Virus record (IMG/VR): IMGVR_UViG_3300009159_000367
Coordinates: 1-21,923 of that record
Reading direction: 5' to 3' (one strand)
Source of the DNA: a virus
Length of the DNA: 21,923 nt
Part shown: one piece after another, positions 6,565 through 14,169 of the stretch
Position numbering within the stretch: position 1 is the first letter of the stretch
Layout of the letters: every line of letters begins with the position of its first letter
Translations under genes and position numbers: made by a program
The notes under the pieces: generated by a model
The model's input: the letters and a program-made list of their open reading frames with translations, nothing else
Told to the model about the DNA's origin: nothing
Databases searched by the model: none

Positions 6565-6591
6565 AAAAACCCTGCTCGGGGCAGGGTTTTT
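6565..6591 (-). terminator. Rho-independent terminator, bidirectional in form
   Basis: Perfect 11-base inverted repeat AAAAACCCTGC (6565-6575) / GCAGGGTTTTT (6581-6591) with a 5-base loop. On the minus strand the stem is followed by TTTTTCTTTT. It ends the 6611-7108 gene, lying 20 bases after its stop. The symmetric A/T flanks would also work on the plus strand, but no plus gene needs it. Confidence 0.88.
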
Positions 6592-6610
6592 GGTGTAGTT
6601 ATAGCATGTA

Positions 6611-7108
6611 TCAAGGGGTTGATTCTGGTGCAATTGCCTGGCACTCATAATCAAATTCTATAGTAGATCCAGCAGGCACCCACCATACCCACTCACCAGT
6701 TTGATCTGGACTAGTGGTTTTTTTAGTTACCGGAATACCGTTAATACGAACATTAGTTTTTGTATCGCCTGCAGGTATGTCAATATTTTCAATTTGCATG
6801 AAAGTGGCCCCGGGTTCTGGGTCAGTGTCCGGAGTTCCTGGGGGCGGGAAATTGCCAATTGTGATTTGTTTTAATTTTAAATCACCGTTTGTTACAGTAA
6901 CCGATACTGGTAATATTCCAGCCAAGCTAACGTCAGTTTGCCATTTACATAGTGCTACACCGTCTACTCTTTTTTCTTCAGTGTAAGGTGCAATTGTGGG
7001 TACAGTACCAGAATATACTTCTGTGTCATTAAAATTTACCACAAGTGTTGCTGGATTTGTTGGGTCGCCCACAACTTCCCCTAATAATTCTTGCCATCTT
7101 TGAGCCAT
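6611..7108 (-). CDS. Beta-rich, probable virion-associated protein
   Basis: A 165-residue protein with alternating beta-strand pattern, few charges and two low-complexity turns: PPPGTPDTDPEPG in the middle splits it into two domains of about 90 and 60 residues. The first half (LVVNFNDTEVYSG, ILPVSVTVTNGDLKL) looks like a beta-sandwich of the carbohydrate-binding or Ig-like type that decorates phage virions; this is a structural impression, not a family match. It has an isolated position, its own late-type promoter (7131-7138), a good GGAG ribosome site 7 bases before ATG and its own terminator, all fitting a separately and highly expressed late structural protein. Confidence 0.75.
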   Translation of the reverse strand: MAQRWQELLGEVVGDPTNPATLVVNFNDTEVYSGTVPTIAPYTEEKRVDGVALCKWQTDVSLAGILPVSVTVTNGDLKLKQITIGNFPPPGTPDTDPEPGATFMQIENIDIPAGDTKTNVRINGIPVTKKTTSPDQTGEWVWWVPAGSTIEFDYECQAIAPESTP

Positions 7109-7130
7109 AATATATCTCCGTTGTTATCTT

Positions 7131-7138
7131 TATTTATC
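7131..7138 (-). promoter_or_regulatory. T4-late-type promoter box
   Basis: Minus strand GATAAATA (7138-7131), one to two bases off the T4 late consensus TATAAATA. It lies 22 bases before the ATG at 7108, so with a start about 6 bases downstream the message would have a short leader that includes the GGAG ribosome site. Confidence 0.5.
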
Positions 7139-7152
7139 ATTGAATTAGAGAA

Positions 7153-7872
7153 TCAAACCCAATGTTGAACAATCTTGTGATCCTGTACATCATGTGGTTT
7201 GGGCTTACCGTGGAAAACCACTATGCTTACATTTTCATCTAGAATAGCCCCTGCGTCGGGACGACGAACTGTACGAGTTCTCAAGTCCATCCCCCCATCG
7301 TTTACTTGCCAGCGCCAGCTTTGTACCAGACTTTCGTTAAAGAAACGTAGATTTGTTGCAGGCACAACTTCAGTTAAAAAGTCCTGGTCCCCGGGATACC
7401 TCCGAATAATTTCCATGGGATCGTTGTCAAGAAATTGCTTCCAAATATAAGGATGTGTTGCGTTGCTCCAGTACATTACACTAGAATTCATGCCCTGCCA
7501 ATCAGGGCGTTGCAGGTATTTAAAATCCCTAATAGACCAGAAATATCTAGGAGAACAATCCAGTATCCAATCAATTGATTTTACCAAAACAGTGTCAAGA
7601 TCAAAATACAACAATTGCCCCGGAAATGTGTCTGGGTTAAACAATTGCATTTTGTACCACCAAGACCGTCTTGGTCCAGCGACACCGGGCCATTCTTCCA
7701 GTGTGTGTTTGATCATGTGGTCTGGTACCGGCCTGCTGGCTTCAGTCCAAACATGTAGTTTTATTGGGCGAGACAAGTTTCTTGACAACATAGAATGCAG
7801 TCGGTCAACATAGGTCCAATCATACGCATTGCTGTGTATCACGCAGGCACAGTTTATAGGAGTTTGGTTCAT
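7153..7872 (-). CDS. GT8-like glycosyltransferase
   Basis: A 239-residue GT-A type glycosyltransferase-like protein. Visible motifs: the N-terminal strand CACVIHSNAYDW, the metal and nucleotide-sugar binding DxD in LLYFDLDTVLV (about residues 87-97), GDQDFL (about 162) and a C-terminal VVFHGKPKPHD, which matches the HxGxxKP pattern of glycogenin/GT8 enzymes. It should transfer a sugar from a nucleotide-sugar donor; the acceptor is not visible. The gene is transcribed divergently from the nucleotidyltransferase-cupin gene; a CTAAATA box stands 12 bases before its ATG and no Shine-Dalgarno sequence is present. First member of the carbohydrate island. Confidence 0.85.
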   Translation of the reverse strand: MNQTPINCACVIHSNAYDWTYVDRLHSMLSRNLSRPIKLHVWTEASRPVPDHMIKHTLEEWPGVAGPRRSWWYKMQLFNPDTFPGQLLYFDLDTVLVKSIDWILDCSPRYFWSIRDFKYLQRPDWQGMNSSVMYWSNATHPYIWKQFLDNDPMEIIRRYPGDQDFLTEVVPATNLRFFNESLVQSWRWQVNDGGMDLRTRTVRRPDAGAILDENVSIVVFHGKPKPHDVQDHKIVQHWV

Positions 7873-7884
7873 AGGGAGATTTGA

Positions 7885-7891
7885 TATTTAG
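7885..7891 (-). promoter_or_regulatory. Late-type promoter box CTAAATA
   Basis: Minus strand CTAAATA (7891-7885), 12 bases before the ATG at 7872. In T4-like phages a TATAAATA-like box recruits gp55-RNA polymerase and starts RNA about 6 bases downstream; that would give a leader of about 6 bases without a ribosome site. Confidence 0.45.
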
Positions 7892-7905
7892 TATTATATA
7901 CGTAC

Positions 7906-7912
7906 ATAAATA
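7906..7912 (+). promoter_or_regulatory. Late-type promoter box ATAAATA
   Basis: Plus strand ATAAATA (7906-7912), 5 bases before the ATG at 7918, so transcription would be expected to begin at or beside the start codon. It drives the five-gene plus-strand operon and is arranged back to back with the minus-strand box at 7885-7891 in a 45-base divergent gap. Confidence 0.5.
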
Positions 7913-7917
7913 TCATT

Positions 7918-8676
7918 ATGAAAATAATTGTTGTCACTGGTGGGTTTGATCCACTGCACTCCGGTCACATTGCCTATTTCAAGGCTGCTCGAGCACTTGG
8001 GGATAGGTTAGTTGTGGGACTTAATTCTGATGAATGGCTTGCCCGTAAGAAAGGTAGACCTTTCATGCCTTTGCAAGAACGAATGACTATAGTAGGTAAT
8101 CTTGCAATGGTTGACGAAGTTGTTGTTTACAACGACGATGATGGATCCAGCTGTGATGCTATCAGACTGATCAAAGCTCGCTATCCCACAGCAGATATTG
8201 TGTTTGCCAATGGTGGCGATCGTACTCAAGATAACATCCCTGAAATGGTTGTTGAAGGTGTAGAATTTGTGTTTGGTGTTGGTGGTCAGGACAAGAAGAA
8301 TAGCTCAAGTTGGATTCTTGAAGACTGGAAAAAGCCCAAGACGGGCCGAGCCTGGGGGTACTATCGTGTGTTGCACGAAGTTGGCACGCATACAAAACTT
8401 AAAGAACTCACGGTAAACCCAAAAACTTGCCTTAGTATGCAACGCCATGAAAAACGTGCTGAGTTTTGGTTTGTGGCCGAAGGCGAAGCCACAGTATACA
8501 CAGTGGATCCGCATAGCACAGACCGTGACTTAATGGCAAGCCCGGCAAAGCATCAGTCGACATGGATCAGACTAAATGAATGGCATCAACTGTGCAACGA
8601 AACTGACAAACCGTTAAAGTTGATTGAAATACAATATGGCGAAGATTGTGTGGAAGAGGACATTGAACGCCGATGA
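7918..8676 (+). CDS. HxGH nucleotidyltransferase fused to PMI-type cupin
   Basis: A 252-residue fusion. Residues 1 to about 135 are a cytidylyl/adenylyltransferase of the HxGH superfamily (as in HldE C-terminal domain, TagD): GGFDPLHSGH (8-17), the helix after it, and a KNSSSWI element (127-133) in the place of the family's ISSSxI/ISTTxI motif. Such enzymes make CDP- or ADP-activated sugars or polyols. Residues about 142-252 are a cupin like the C-terminal domain of type II mannose-6-phosphate isomerases (ManC): WGYYRVL, LSMQRHEKRAEFW with metal-ligand candidates H177 and E182, EWHQLCN with H223, and the tail IEIQYGEDCVEEDIER. The module pair suggests sugar-phosphate isomerisation or binding plus activation in one chain. 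It leads the plus-strand glycosyltransferase operon, and the ATG is 5 bases from a late-type box with no Shine-Dalgarno sequence. Confidence 0.9.
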   Translation: MKIIVVTGGFDPLHSGHIAYFKAARALGDRLVVGLNSDEWLARKKGRPFMPLQERMTIVGNLAMVDEVVVYNDDDGSSCDAIRLIKARYPTADIVFANGGDRTQDNIPEMVVEGVEFVFGVGGQDKKNSSSWILEDWKKPKTGRAWGYYRVLHEVGTHTKLKELTVNPKTCLSMQRHEKRAEFWFVAEGEATVYTVDPHSTDRDLMASPAKHQSTWIRLNEWHQLCNETDKPLKLIEIQYGEDCVEEDIERR

Positions 8677-9359
8677 AACCTATTCCTGTATTTGTTGGGT
8701 ATGATCCTAGAGAAGCAATAGCATATCATACATGTGTCAACAGTATCATACGCAATGCCAGTAAACCAGTAGCAATTATACCAGTGGCACTAAATCTGTT
8801 TCGAGATTACGACGAAACTCATACTGACGGCAGTAATCATTTTATATACACACGTTTTCTTGTACCGCACTTGATGGACTATGAAGGGTGGGCAATCTTC
8901 ATAGACGGTGATATGATTGTGCGTGGCGATATTACTGAATTATGGGATTTAAAAAATTCCTACATGGATGTGATGGTAGTCAAGCACGACTACAAAACAC
9001 GCATGCCTGTAAAATACCTAGGAGCACCAAATGAAGACTATCCTCGAAAAAATTGGAGTAGTGTTATTCTGTGGAATTGTAATAGCTTTCCTAACAGGCG
9101 ACTTACTCCCCAGTTCGTCCAGCAATCCACAGGCAGTGAGCTCCACCGCTTCTCGTGGTTAGAAGATGCTCGCATTGGTGAACTGCCACCTGAGTGGAAT
9201 TGGCTACCAGATGAGTACGGTATTAATCGGGATGCTAAATTGCTACATTACACACTGGGCACACCGTGCTTTCAAGAATTTGCTGACACCCCACAAGGTG
9301 ATGAATGGCACAGAGAACGTATTCTGACTGAATACTGCTTGCAAAGGAATATGCTATGA
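8673..9359 (+). CDS. GT-A type glycosyltransferase-like protein
   Basis: A 228-residue protein beginning PIPVFVGYDPREAIAYHTC, with the DxD-type motif in WAIFIDGDMIV (about residues 73-83) and two aromatic/Trp-rich stretches (SWLEDARIGELP, EWNWLPDEYG) that are common in GT8-like GT-A enzymes; near the end LLHYTLGTP may replace the HxGxxKP motif (only His and Gly remain). It should be a retaining-type sugar transferase, acceptor unknown. Start ATG overlaps the preceding stop as ATGA, and its own end overlaps the next gene as ATGA, so the operon is translationally coupled. Confidence 0.85.
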   Translation: MKPIPVFVGYDPREAIAYHTCVNSIIRNASKPVAIIPVALNLFRDYDETHTDGSNHFIYTRFLVPHLMDYEGWAIFIDGDMIVRGDITELWDLKNSYMDVMVVKHDYKTRMPVKYLGAPNEDYPRKNWSSVILWNCNSFPNRRLTPQFVQQSTGSELHRFSWLEDARIGELPPEWNWLPDEYGINRDAKLLHYTLGTPCFQEFADTPQGDEWHRERILTEYCLQRNML

Positions 9360-10459
9360 TTTTACCAGTGGCGTTAGTTGATCGGTGGCCTGCTAATGAA
9401 TATAAACAACATCATACCACAATTGAATCAGCACTCAAGCACAATGTTACAGATTTGCTAAAACTTCGTAACGAAGTTAACATTCTCAGACAAATTGAAC
9501 AACAATGGCACATGAGTCCAATTCCTGAAGAGCTACTGACCAAAGAAATTAGAAATTCCATTAAACGCCAGGGCGGAGATGAGTTAGGTCAAGAGTTTCG
9601 TCAATATATTGTAAATCAAAATGAAAAATTTGATCGCTGTTTAAAATTTTCAGATTATCCTGCCATGGTTATGTCAGCTTACCCCAACAGCAAATTTGTT
9701 GCTAAAAATAGATTTTGGGAGGAAGCTGAAGATATTATCAAAACCCCGGTGTTGGTACGTGGAATTAGTTCAGGTAAAATAATTAAATTTGTTCAGGAAC
9801 ACGGACAAGATTACTACTTTATTGAAACTGGATATCTTGGAAACTATCGCTGTGACAACAATCTTACAGGTAGAAAAATATATCATCGTATCGTAAAAAA
9901 TTCCATGCAACATTCCACAATCATGGATGTGCCCGACGATCGTTGGAAGGAATTGGTCAAATTTAATCCAACACTGAAATACAAGGGCTGGCGGCGTAAG
10001 GGATCAAAAATTCTAGTGGTCCTTCCAACTGAAAAACCATTTCAGTATTATGGACATAATCGTGAAAAGTGGATTGAGAAAGTTGAAAGAACAATTAAAA
10101 AACATTCAGATAGAGAAATTGTCTGGAGGGAAAAGGCTGGTCGAGGCGAGCGTACAAATAACACCATCTACGATGCCTTAGACGACGATATCTATGCATT
10201 GGTCACCTATAACAGTATTGCAACAGTAGAAGCCGTGCAATACGGTATTCCAGCATTTGGCCTAGCCCCCACTGCGGCAGATCCTGTGTGTGGTAATGAT
10301 TTGTCACAGATTGAAAACCCTGTCATGCCCAGTGAAGACATAGTATATAAATGGCTATGTTCAATTGCCTACAGTCAATTCAGTCTTGATGAAATTGTAA
10401 CAGGCCAGGCCTGGAGTTTGGTACAAGAAAATGAACAACGTCCAACCCTTAGTTATTAA
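9356..10459 (+). CDS. GT-B/capsule-type glycosyltransferase-like protein (paralog A)
   Basis: A 367-residue protein. The C-terminal half (about 215-367) has a strand KILVVLPTEKPF, a helix, then DDDIYALVTYNSIATVEAVQYGIPAFGL, the pattern of the donor-binding domain of GT-B enzymes and capsule export/synthesis proteins of the KpsC/KpsS type: a small-residue loop N-S after a strand, then a Glu and G-x-P. The N-terminal 200 residues are charged and helical and are not shared with the two shorter paralogs (10431-11381, 12887-13726). It starts by ATGA overlap with the preceding glycosyltransferase. Probably adds a sugar or Kdo-like residue; the specific reaction is not visible. Confidence 0.75.
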   Translation: MILPVALVDRWPANEYKQHHTTIESALKHNVTDLLKLRNEVNILRQIEQQWHMSPIPEELLTKEIRNSIKRQGGDELGQEFRQYIVNQNEKFDRCLKFSDYPAMVMSAYPNSKFVAKNRFWEEAEDIIKTPVLVRGISSGKIIKFVQEHGQDYYFIETGYLGNYRCDNNLTGRKIYHRIVKNSMQHSTIMDVPDDRWKELVKFNPTLKYKGWRRKGSKILVVLPTEKPFQYYGHNREKWIEKVERTIKKHSDREIVWREKAGRGERTNNTIYDALDDDIYALVTYNSIATVEAVQYGIPAFGLAPTAADPVCGNDLSQIENPVMPSEDIVYKWLCSIAYSQFSLDEIVTGQAWSLVQENEQRPTLSY

Positions 10460-11381
10460 AAGCTATCTTAGCAGTTTACCTGTACACATCAACGGTGAAG
10501 AAAAGATCAATGCCCTGACATATTTTGCTGAAGGCGCAGCCAAGTGCGGAGATAGTGCTATGACTACCAGCAGTCGCACGTATGAGTCATGTGATGTAGG
10601 TGCCATAATTGGCAATGCATTTGATGCCAATCCTAGCAAAACTGGATTGTCACATTACAAAGTTCGTAAGATGGTCATGGACACGCAAACACAGTTGAAC
10701 CGATACTGGCTCAGTATTGACTCGAATGTGTTTATCTACCAGGATCGTGTAAACCCTCACAAGTACCTACGTTATAGTTTTAATGGCGTATTTCCTGCCA
10801 CGGGGATATACTGCAATGACAATCCTGGGGATGAAAACTGGGCCAACATACGTAGAGACTACAATATGGATTTAAAGCCCTGGCGTACACATGGCAGTCA
10901 TATTCTCATTACCCTACAACGTCCCTTGGGCTGGAGCATGCGAGGTGCCGATCTCATGGCATGGCTAAAAAGAACACTGCGATTAATTCGAGAAAATAGC
11001 GATCGTCCTATTGTGCTAAGATGGCATCCTGGGGATTGGAAAGCGTATCCAAAGTATAAAGACACGTTGGCCAAATTTGGCGTTACTGTAAGCCCACAAG
11101 ATCGTCACATCACACAAGACCTAGTCGACTGCTGGGCTTTAGTGTGTCACAATAGCACACCTAGTGCAGTTGCTCCTATTGAAGGAATTCCTGCATTTAT
11201 CACAGATGATCCCAGTTACAGTCAAGGTGGCGATATTGCCAACACCAATTTTAAGCTATTAGAAAATCCCTTGATGCCAGATCGAGAACAGTGGATTAGA
11301 AAGCTTGCCCAGTGTCACTGGAGTTTTGACGACCTCAAGTCAGGTCGTCAATGGGCTCACATGCGCCAATGGGTCAAGTAA
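10431..11381 (+). CDS. GT-B/capsule-type glycosyltransferase-like protein (paralog B)
   Basis: A 316-residue protein with the same C-terminal layout as the gene before it: HILITLQRPLGW, a helix with ENSDRPIVLRWHPGD, the strand and loop WALVCHNSTPSAVAPIEGIPAF, and the tail ENPLMPDREQWIRKLAQC. RPIVLRWHP resembles the HP-type motif of capsule glycosyltransferases and polyglycerol-phosphate enzymes. The ATG at 10431 lies 29 bases inside the previous gene; no closer Met precedes the conserved region, so this start is kept, and the long overlap is unusual among the 1-8 base overlaps seen elsewhere. Ends in a TAATG junction with the GT2-like gene. Confidence 0.75.
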   Translation: MNNVQPLVIKSYLSSLPVHINGEEKINALTYFAEGAAKCGDSAMTTSSRTYESCDVGAIIGNAFDANPSKTGLSHYKVRKMVMDTQTQLNRYWLSIDSNVFIYQDRVNPHKYLRYSFNGVFPATGIYCNDNPGDENWANIRRDYNMDLKPWRTHGSHILITLQRPLGWSMRGADLMAWLKRTLRLIRENSDRPIVLRWHPGDWKAYPKYKDTLAKFGVTVSPQDRHITQDLVDCWALVCHNSTPSAVAPIEGIPAFITDDPSYSQGGDIANTNFKLLENPLMPDREQWIRKLAQCHWSFDDLKSGRQWAHMRQWVK

Positions 11382-12064
11382 TGTTGGTCACAGTATTATT
11401 ACCCACACGGCATAGAACATCCTTGGTTGAACGCACAGTTCGTTCACTACTGGACCAGGCCAGCAACCCTGCACAGATTGAAATAGCTGTGGCCTATGAT
11501 GAAGATGATACAGAAAGTCATGATTACTTTGGTTCCGCAACATGGACTACTTTAGTTGCTGATTATGGCTCAGGGCTACAAGTACACAAAACCCCGGCTT
11601 GGGGGTATCAAGAACTACACCAATATTATAATTTACTAGCAGATCATGCGCAAGGAAAATGGCTACTGGTTTGGAATGATGATGCTTTGATGAAATCTGC
11701 TGGCTGGGATAGTATGGTACAACAAGAACAAGATTACATGGGCATGTTGCACATGGTTACCGAAAACTATCGACCAAAATTTGCATTGTTTCCCTTGATT
11801 CCACGAAAGTGGGTTGACCTTTTTGGCTCGGTAAGTTTGTCAAACTCCAACGATTCTTGGATACATCATATTTGTTTAGAAGCAAATGCTATCAAATTGA
11901 TCGATGCTGTAGCATTTCATGACCGAGCGGATCTCACGGGCAACAATCTAGATCAAACGTATCTAAATAGAACCAATCAAAAAAAACTTTACAAATCAGA
12001 ATCCATGCGTCAAATCAGACATGAGTGGGCACAACGACTCATTGAATATCGAGCACAACTATAG
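11381..12064 (+). CDS. GT2-like glycosyltransferase
   Basis: 227 residues from the ATG at 11381, which shares its A with the TAA of the previous gene (TAATG). A longer in-frame start at 11351 would give 237 residues and a 31-base overlap and is less likely. The protein opens with VTVLLPTRHRTSLVERTVRSL, the classic first strand and helix of family 2 glycosyltransferases, followed by IEIAVAYDEDD and by KWLLVWNDDALM (about residues 94-105), the DD/DxD donor and metal site. Family 2 enzymes invert configuration and build many bacterial surface glycans. It ends convergently with the minus-strand gene 12059-12868: the six-base palindrome CTATAG supplies a TAG stop on each strand. Confidence 0.85.
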   Translation: MLVTVLLPTRHRTSLVERTVRSLLDQASNPAQIEIAVAYDEDDTESHDYFGSATWTTLVADYGSGLQVHKTPAWGYQELHQYYNLLADHAQGKWLLVWNDDALMKSAGWDSMVQQEQDYMGMLHMVTENYRPKFALFPLIPRKWVDLFGSVSLSNSNDSWIHHICLEANAIKLIDAVAFHDRADLTGNNLDQTYLNRTNQKKLYKSESMRQIRHEWAQRLIEYRAQL

Positions 12065-12868
12065 ATATTTTTGTTGCTCTTGTTTGAACACGTCTAGTTC
12101 TTTGCGCTTGCCCTTGGCACTCCAAATAGTACTGTCTGGATTCATGTGCCAATCGATGTAAGTCACTGGCAGCGCACCTTTACGATACCTACCAATAATG
12201 TTGTCTAGGCTGTGTTGGTCTAGGAACCAGTAAATATTGTCTTTTTCAATTTCTGCACGTATTGTATTACCTAGTTCTTGTATAAAGTTTACTCCTGTGG
12301 GACGTTCAGTAAACAACATTGCCCCAGCAAGATGTCCGCCCTTGGCCTTTTCATACAAATAAACATCAGTCTTTGGGTCATTGTGCAGTATGTATTCAAA
12401 TGGCGCCCGTACCAGGCCGTCAACATCTATTTCTAAAAATCTAGTGGGCTTTTGTATAATTTCAGCCATGCGAACAAATCGCATACAAGCATAGTAAGTT
12501 TTCCACAACCATGTTCTTAAACTTTCAAGGTTGTTGCCTTTGAGTTCATATTGTTTGAGTCCCAGCATTTTTCGTTTGCGACCCATGTAGGGATCTGGGA
12601 TTACATCTGGACTCCAAAAATCAAAAGCTGATTGAAACTGTGCTTGATCAACTGTTTCCCATGTAACACTCACACGAGCATGTTGTTGACAAAACACCAG
12701 CTGGTCCTGTCTGGGGTTATACAAGTGCAAGTGTATGCCATGTTGGGTATTACGAGTTACACTGTTGATTAAAGGTATGCCGTGACAGTCAAAATAATCA
12801 GCGTCTGCGGCAGCATAGATAAAGAAATTAGCTTGGTCGAGCTTTCCTTGAAGTGGTGATATCTGCAT
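12059..12868 (-). CDS. Putative GT-A type glycosyltransferase
   Basis: A 269-residue protein with an N-terminal strand and turn NFFIYAAADADYF, a middle DxD-type motif in RFLEIDVDGLVRAPF (about residues 142-156), LDQHSLDNIIG (about 216-226), and a C-terminal YIDWHMNPDSTIWSAKGKRK, which occupies the position of the HxGxxK element in GT8-like enzymes. This supports a nucleotide-sugar dependent transferase, though similarity to characterised families is weaker than for the 7153-7872 product. It is a single gene on the minus strand between two plus-strand units, and is divergent from the 12887 gene across an 18-base gap containing the palindrome TTAAATATTTAA. Confidence 0.75.
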   Translation of the reverse strand: MQISPLQGKLDQANFFIYAAADADYFDCHGIPLINSVTRNTQHGIHLHLYNPRQDQLVFCQQHARVSVTWETVDQAQFQSAFDFWSPDVIPDPYMGRKRKMLGLKQYELKGNNLESLRTWLWKTYYACMRFVRMAEIIQKPTRFLEIDVDGLVRAPFEYILHNDPKTDVYLYEKAKGGHLAGAMLFTERPTGVNFIQELGNTIRAEIEKDNIYWFLDQHSLDNIIGRYRKGALPVTYIDWHMNPDSTIWSAKGKRKELDVFKQEQQKYL

Positions 12869-12870
12869 AG

Positions 12871-12882
12871 TTAAATATTTAA
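12871..12882. promoter_or_regulatory. Palindromic divergent late-type promoter box
   Basis: TTAAATATTTAA is a perfect palindrome holding a TTAAATA box on each strand: the minus box ends 7 bases before the ATG at 12868 and the plus box ends 9 bases before the ATG at 12887. Neither gene has a Shine-Dalgarno sequence, and two polymerases could not occupy it together. Confidence 0.45.
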
Positions 12883-12886
12883 CCCT

Positions 12887-13726
12887 ATGAACATCGCCTA
12901 CTTCCCAAATCAGATTGCCAGAAATGCCGGTCCAGTACTTGATGCTTTTTTACAAAGTTGTCGCAATCGCGGTATATCAACTGTGCAAGATTCAATGGAT
13001 GCCGACATGGCCGTGATCTGGAGCCATGTTTGGGCTGGTAAAATGCGAAAAAATCAACTGGTATGGCAGCATTATCGCAAACACAATCTACCTGTGATTG
13101 TACTAGAAGTAGGCAACCTAAAACGAGATGTCACCTGGCGGGTGGGGTTAAATGGTATCAACAGATCAGGATATTTTGGAGCAGTTGATCAAGGTCCCAC
13201 AAGGGCACAGCAATTGGGGCTGGAGTTGGCGCCATGGCGCAATACCGGAAATTATATATTGATATGCACACAACGTGCCGACAGCGAGCAGTGGTGCAAT
13301 CAACCTGCTCCCGAACAATGGGTTAGTGATATTATCAAACGCATACGGTGTTACACCAATAGGCCTATTGTTGTCAGACCTCACCCAAGATTTCAGTTTA
13401 AAAAGGCCTGGCCAGATGTTGCCATGCACCAACCGCTAAAAATACCCAACACATACGATAGTTACAACTTTGATAGTGCACTAGACAACGCCTGGGCTGT
13501 GGTAAATTGGAACAGTGGGCCAGGAGTTGAGGCAGTTATGAAAGGCGTGCCTGCTTTTGTTGGGGCAACAAGCCTGGCAGCACCTGTGGCCAATATTGAT
13601 TTCTCGCTTGTTGAACAACCACTACGTCCCGATAGACAGCAGTGGTTAAATGATTTGGCCTACACTGAGTGGACCGTTGGGGAAATCGCCCAGGGACTTC
13701 CTTTACAACGGTTGCTTTACACTTGA
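12887..13726 (+). CDS. GT-B/capsule-type glycosyltransferase-like protein (paralog C)
   Basis: A 279-residue protein. It shares with the two other paralogs a strand YILICTQRADSEQW, RPIVVRPHPRF (the HP motif of capsule and teichoic-acid-type GT-B enzymes), NAWAVVNWNSGPGVEAVMKGVPAF and the tail EQPLRPDRQQWLNDLAYTEW, ending with a short Leu-rich segment. The N-terminal 90 residues include MAVIWSHVWAGKM, a plausible acceptor-domain strand. It is transcribed alone on the plus strand and its last 10 bases overlap the end of the convergent UvsY-like gene. It likely transfers a sugar, donor unknown. Confidence 0.8.
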   Translation: MNIAYFPNQIARNAGPVLDAFLQSCRNRGISTVQDSMDADMAVIWSHVWAGKMRKNQLVWQHYRKHNLPVIVLEVGNLKRDVTWRVGLNGINRSGYFGAVDQGPTRAQQLGLELAPWRNTGNYILICTQRADSEQWCNQPAPEQWVSDIIKRIRCYTNRPIVVRPHPRFQFKKAWPDVAMHQPLKIPNTYDSYNFDSALDNAWAVVNWNSGPGVEAVMKGVPAFVGATSLAAPVANIDFSLVEQPLRPDRQQWLNDLAYTEWTVGEIAQGLPLQRLLYT

Positions 13727-14169
13727 ATATCTTCCATACCGGCTGTGCGCAAACGCACAATATGTCCCATTTGCCATTGCTTGGTATCTAGGCCTTTCAT
13801 GATGCCCAGCCATTTGTTACGCAACAATGCCACTTCGTTGATCAAAGTCTCAAAATCAATAACTTCATCTTCTCCATCAACATACTTTTCAGCATCACGT
13901 GCTGTAAGAGCACGGGCATATCCTTCAAGATATTTTTGAAAATGTCGTCGACGAATTTTTCGTAATTGAATATTGAGATAGTTTAGTACTGCTTCAATTT
14001 CTTGCAATTGATTAAAACGATGTTCAGTAACACCCGGAAGTTCTTTGATGTTAATTTCTACATAACCACCGATCCGACATTCTTTCTTGGCATCAACTAA
14101 CTCATGTTCGTAATGAGCTATGAAGTCAGGAATTTTGCCAAGATCAGCAACTACTCGATTATACCACAT
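13717..14169 (-). CDS. uvsY: Probable UvsY-like recombination mediator
   Basis: A 150-residue, mostly helical, charged protein. The middle helix (IQLRKIRRRHFQKYLEGYARAL) and the following RDAEKYVDGEDEV are reminiscent of the Y-x-x-Y/G-x-x-D region of T4 UvsY, and the length is near the usual 137-150. In T4, UvsY loads UvsX on gp32-covered DNA. The call rests on composition, length and position: it is third in an operon directly downstream of uvsX, through a TAATG junction with the acidic 88-residue gene. I cannot show residue-level homology, so this is an inference. Its 3' end overlaps that of the plus-strand glycosyltransferase by 10 bases. Confidence 0.6.
   Translation of the reverse strand: MWYNRVVADLGKIPDFIAHYEHELVDAKKECRIGGYVEINIKELPGVTEHRFNQLQEIEAVLNYLNIQLRKIRRRHFQKYLEGYARALTARDAEKYVDGEDEVIDFETLINEVALLRNKWLGIMKGLDTKQWQMGHIVRLRTAGMEDIQV

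Noticed and set aside
6565-6591. Terminator read as an attachment site or CRISPR-like repeat
   Set aside because: It occurs once, is a simple GC stem with U-tracts, and is placed right after a stop codon; no integrase or spacer array is present.
6418-6663. Plus-strand frame of 81 codons and a minus-strand frame (6457-6654) in the intergenic gap
   Set aside because: Both run through the promoter, hairpin and the strong terminator at 6565-6591 and into the end of the neighbouring gene; their products look random (Cys, Phe, Arg rich) and lack ribosome sites.
13717-13726. Ten-base overlap of convergent genes as a possible frameshift or fusion site
   Set aside because: The two genes are on opposite strands and each ends with a normal stop; it only reflects compact packing.
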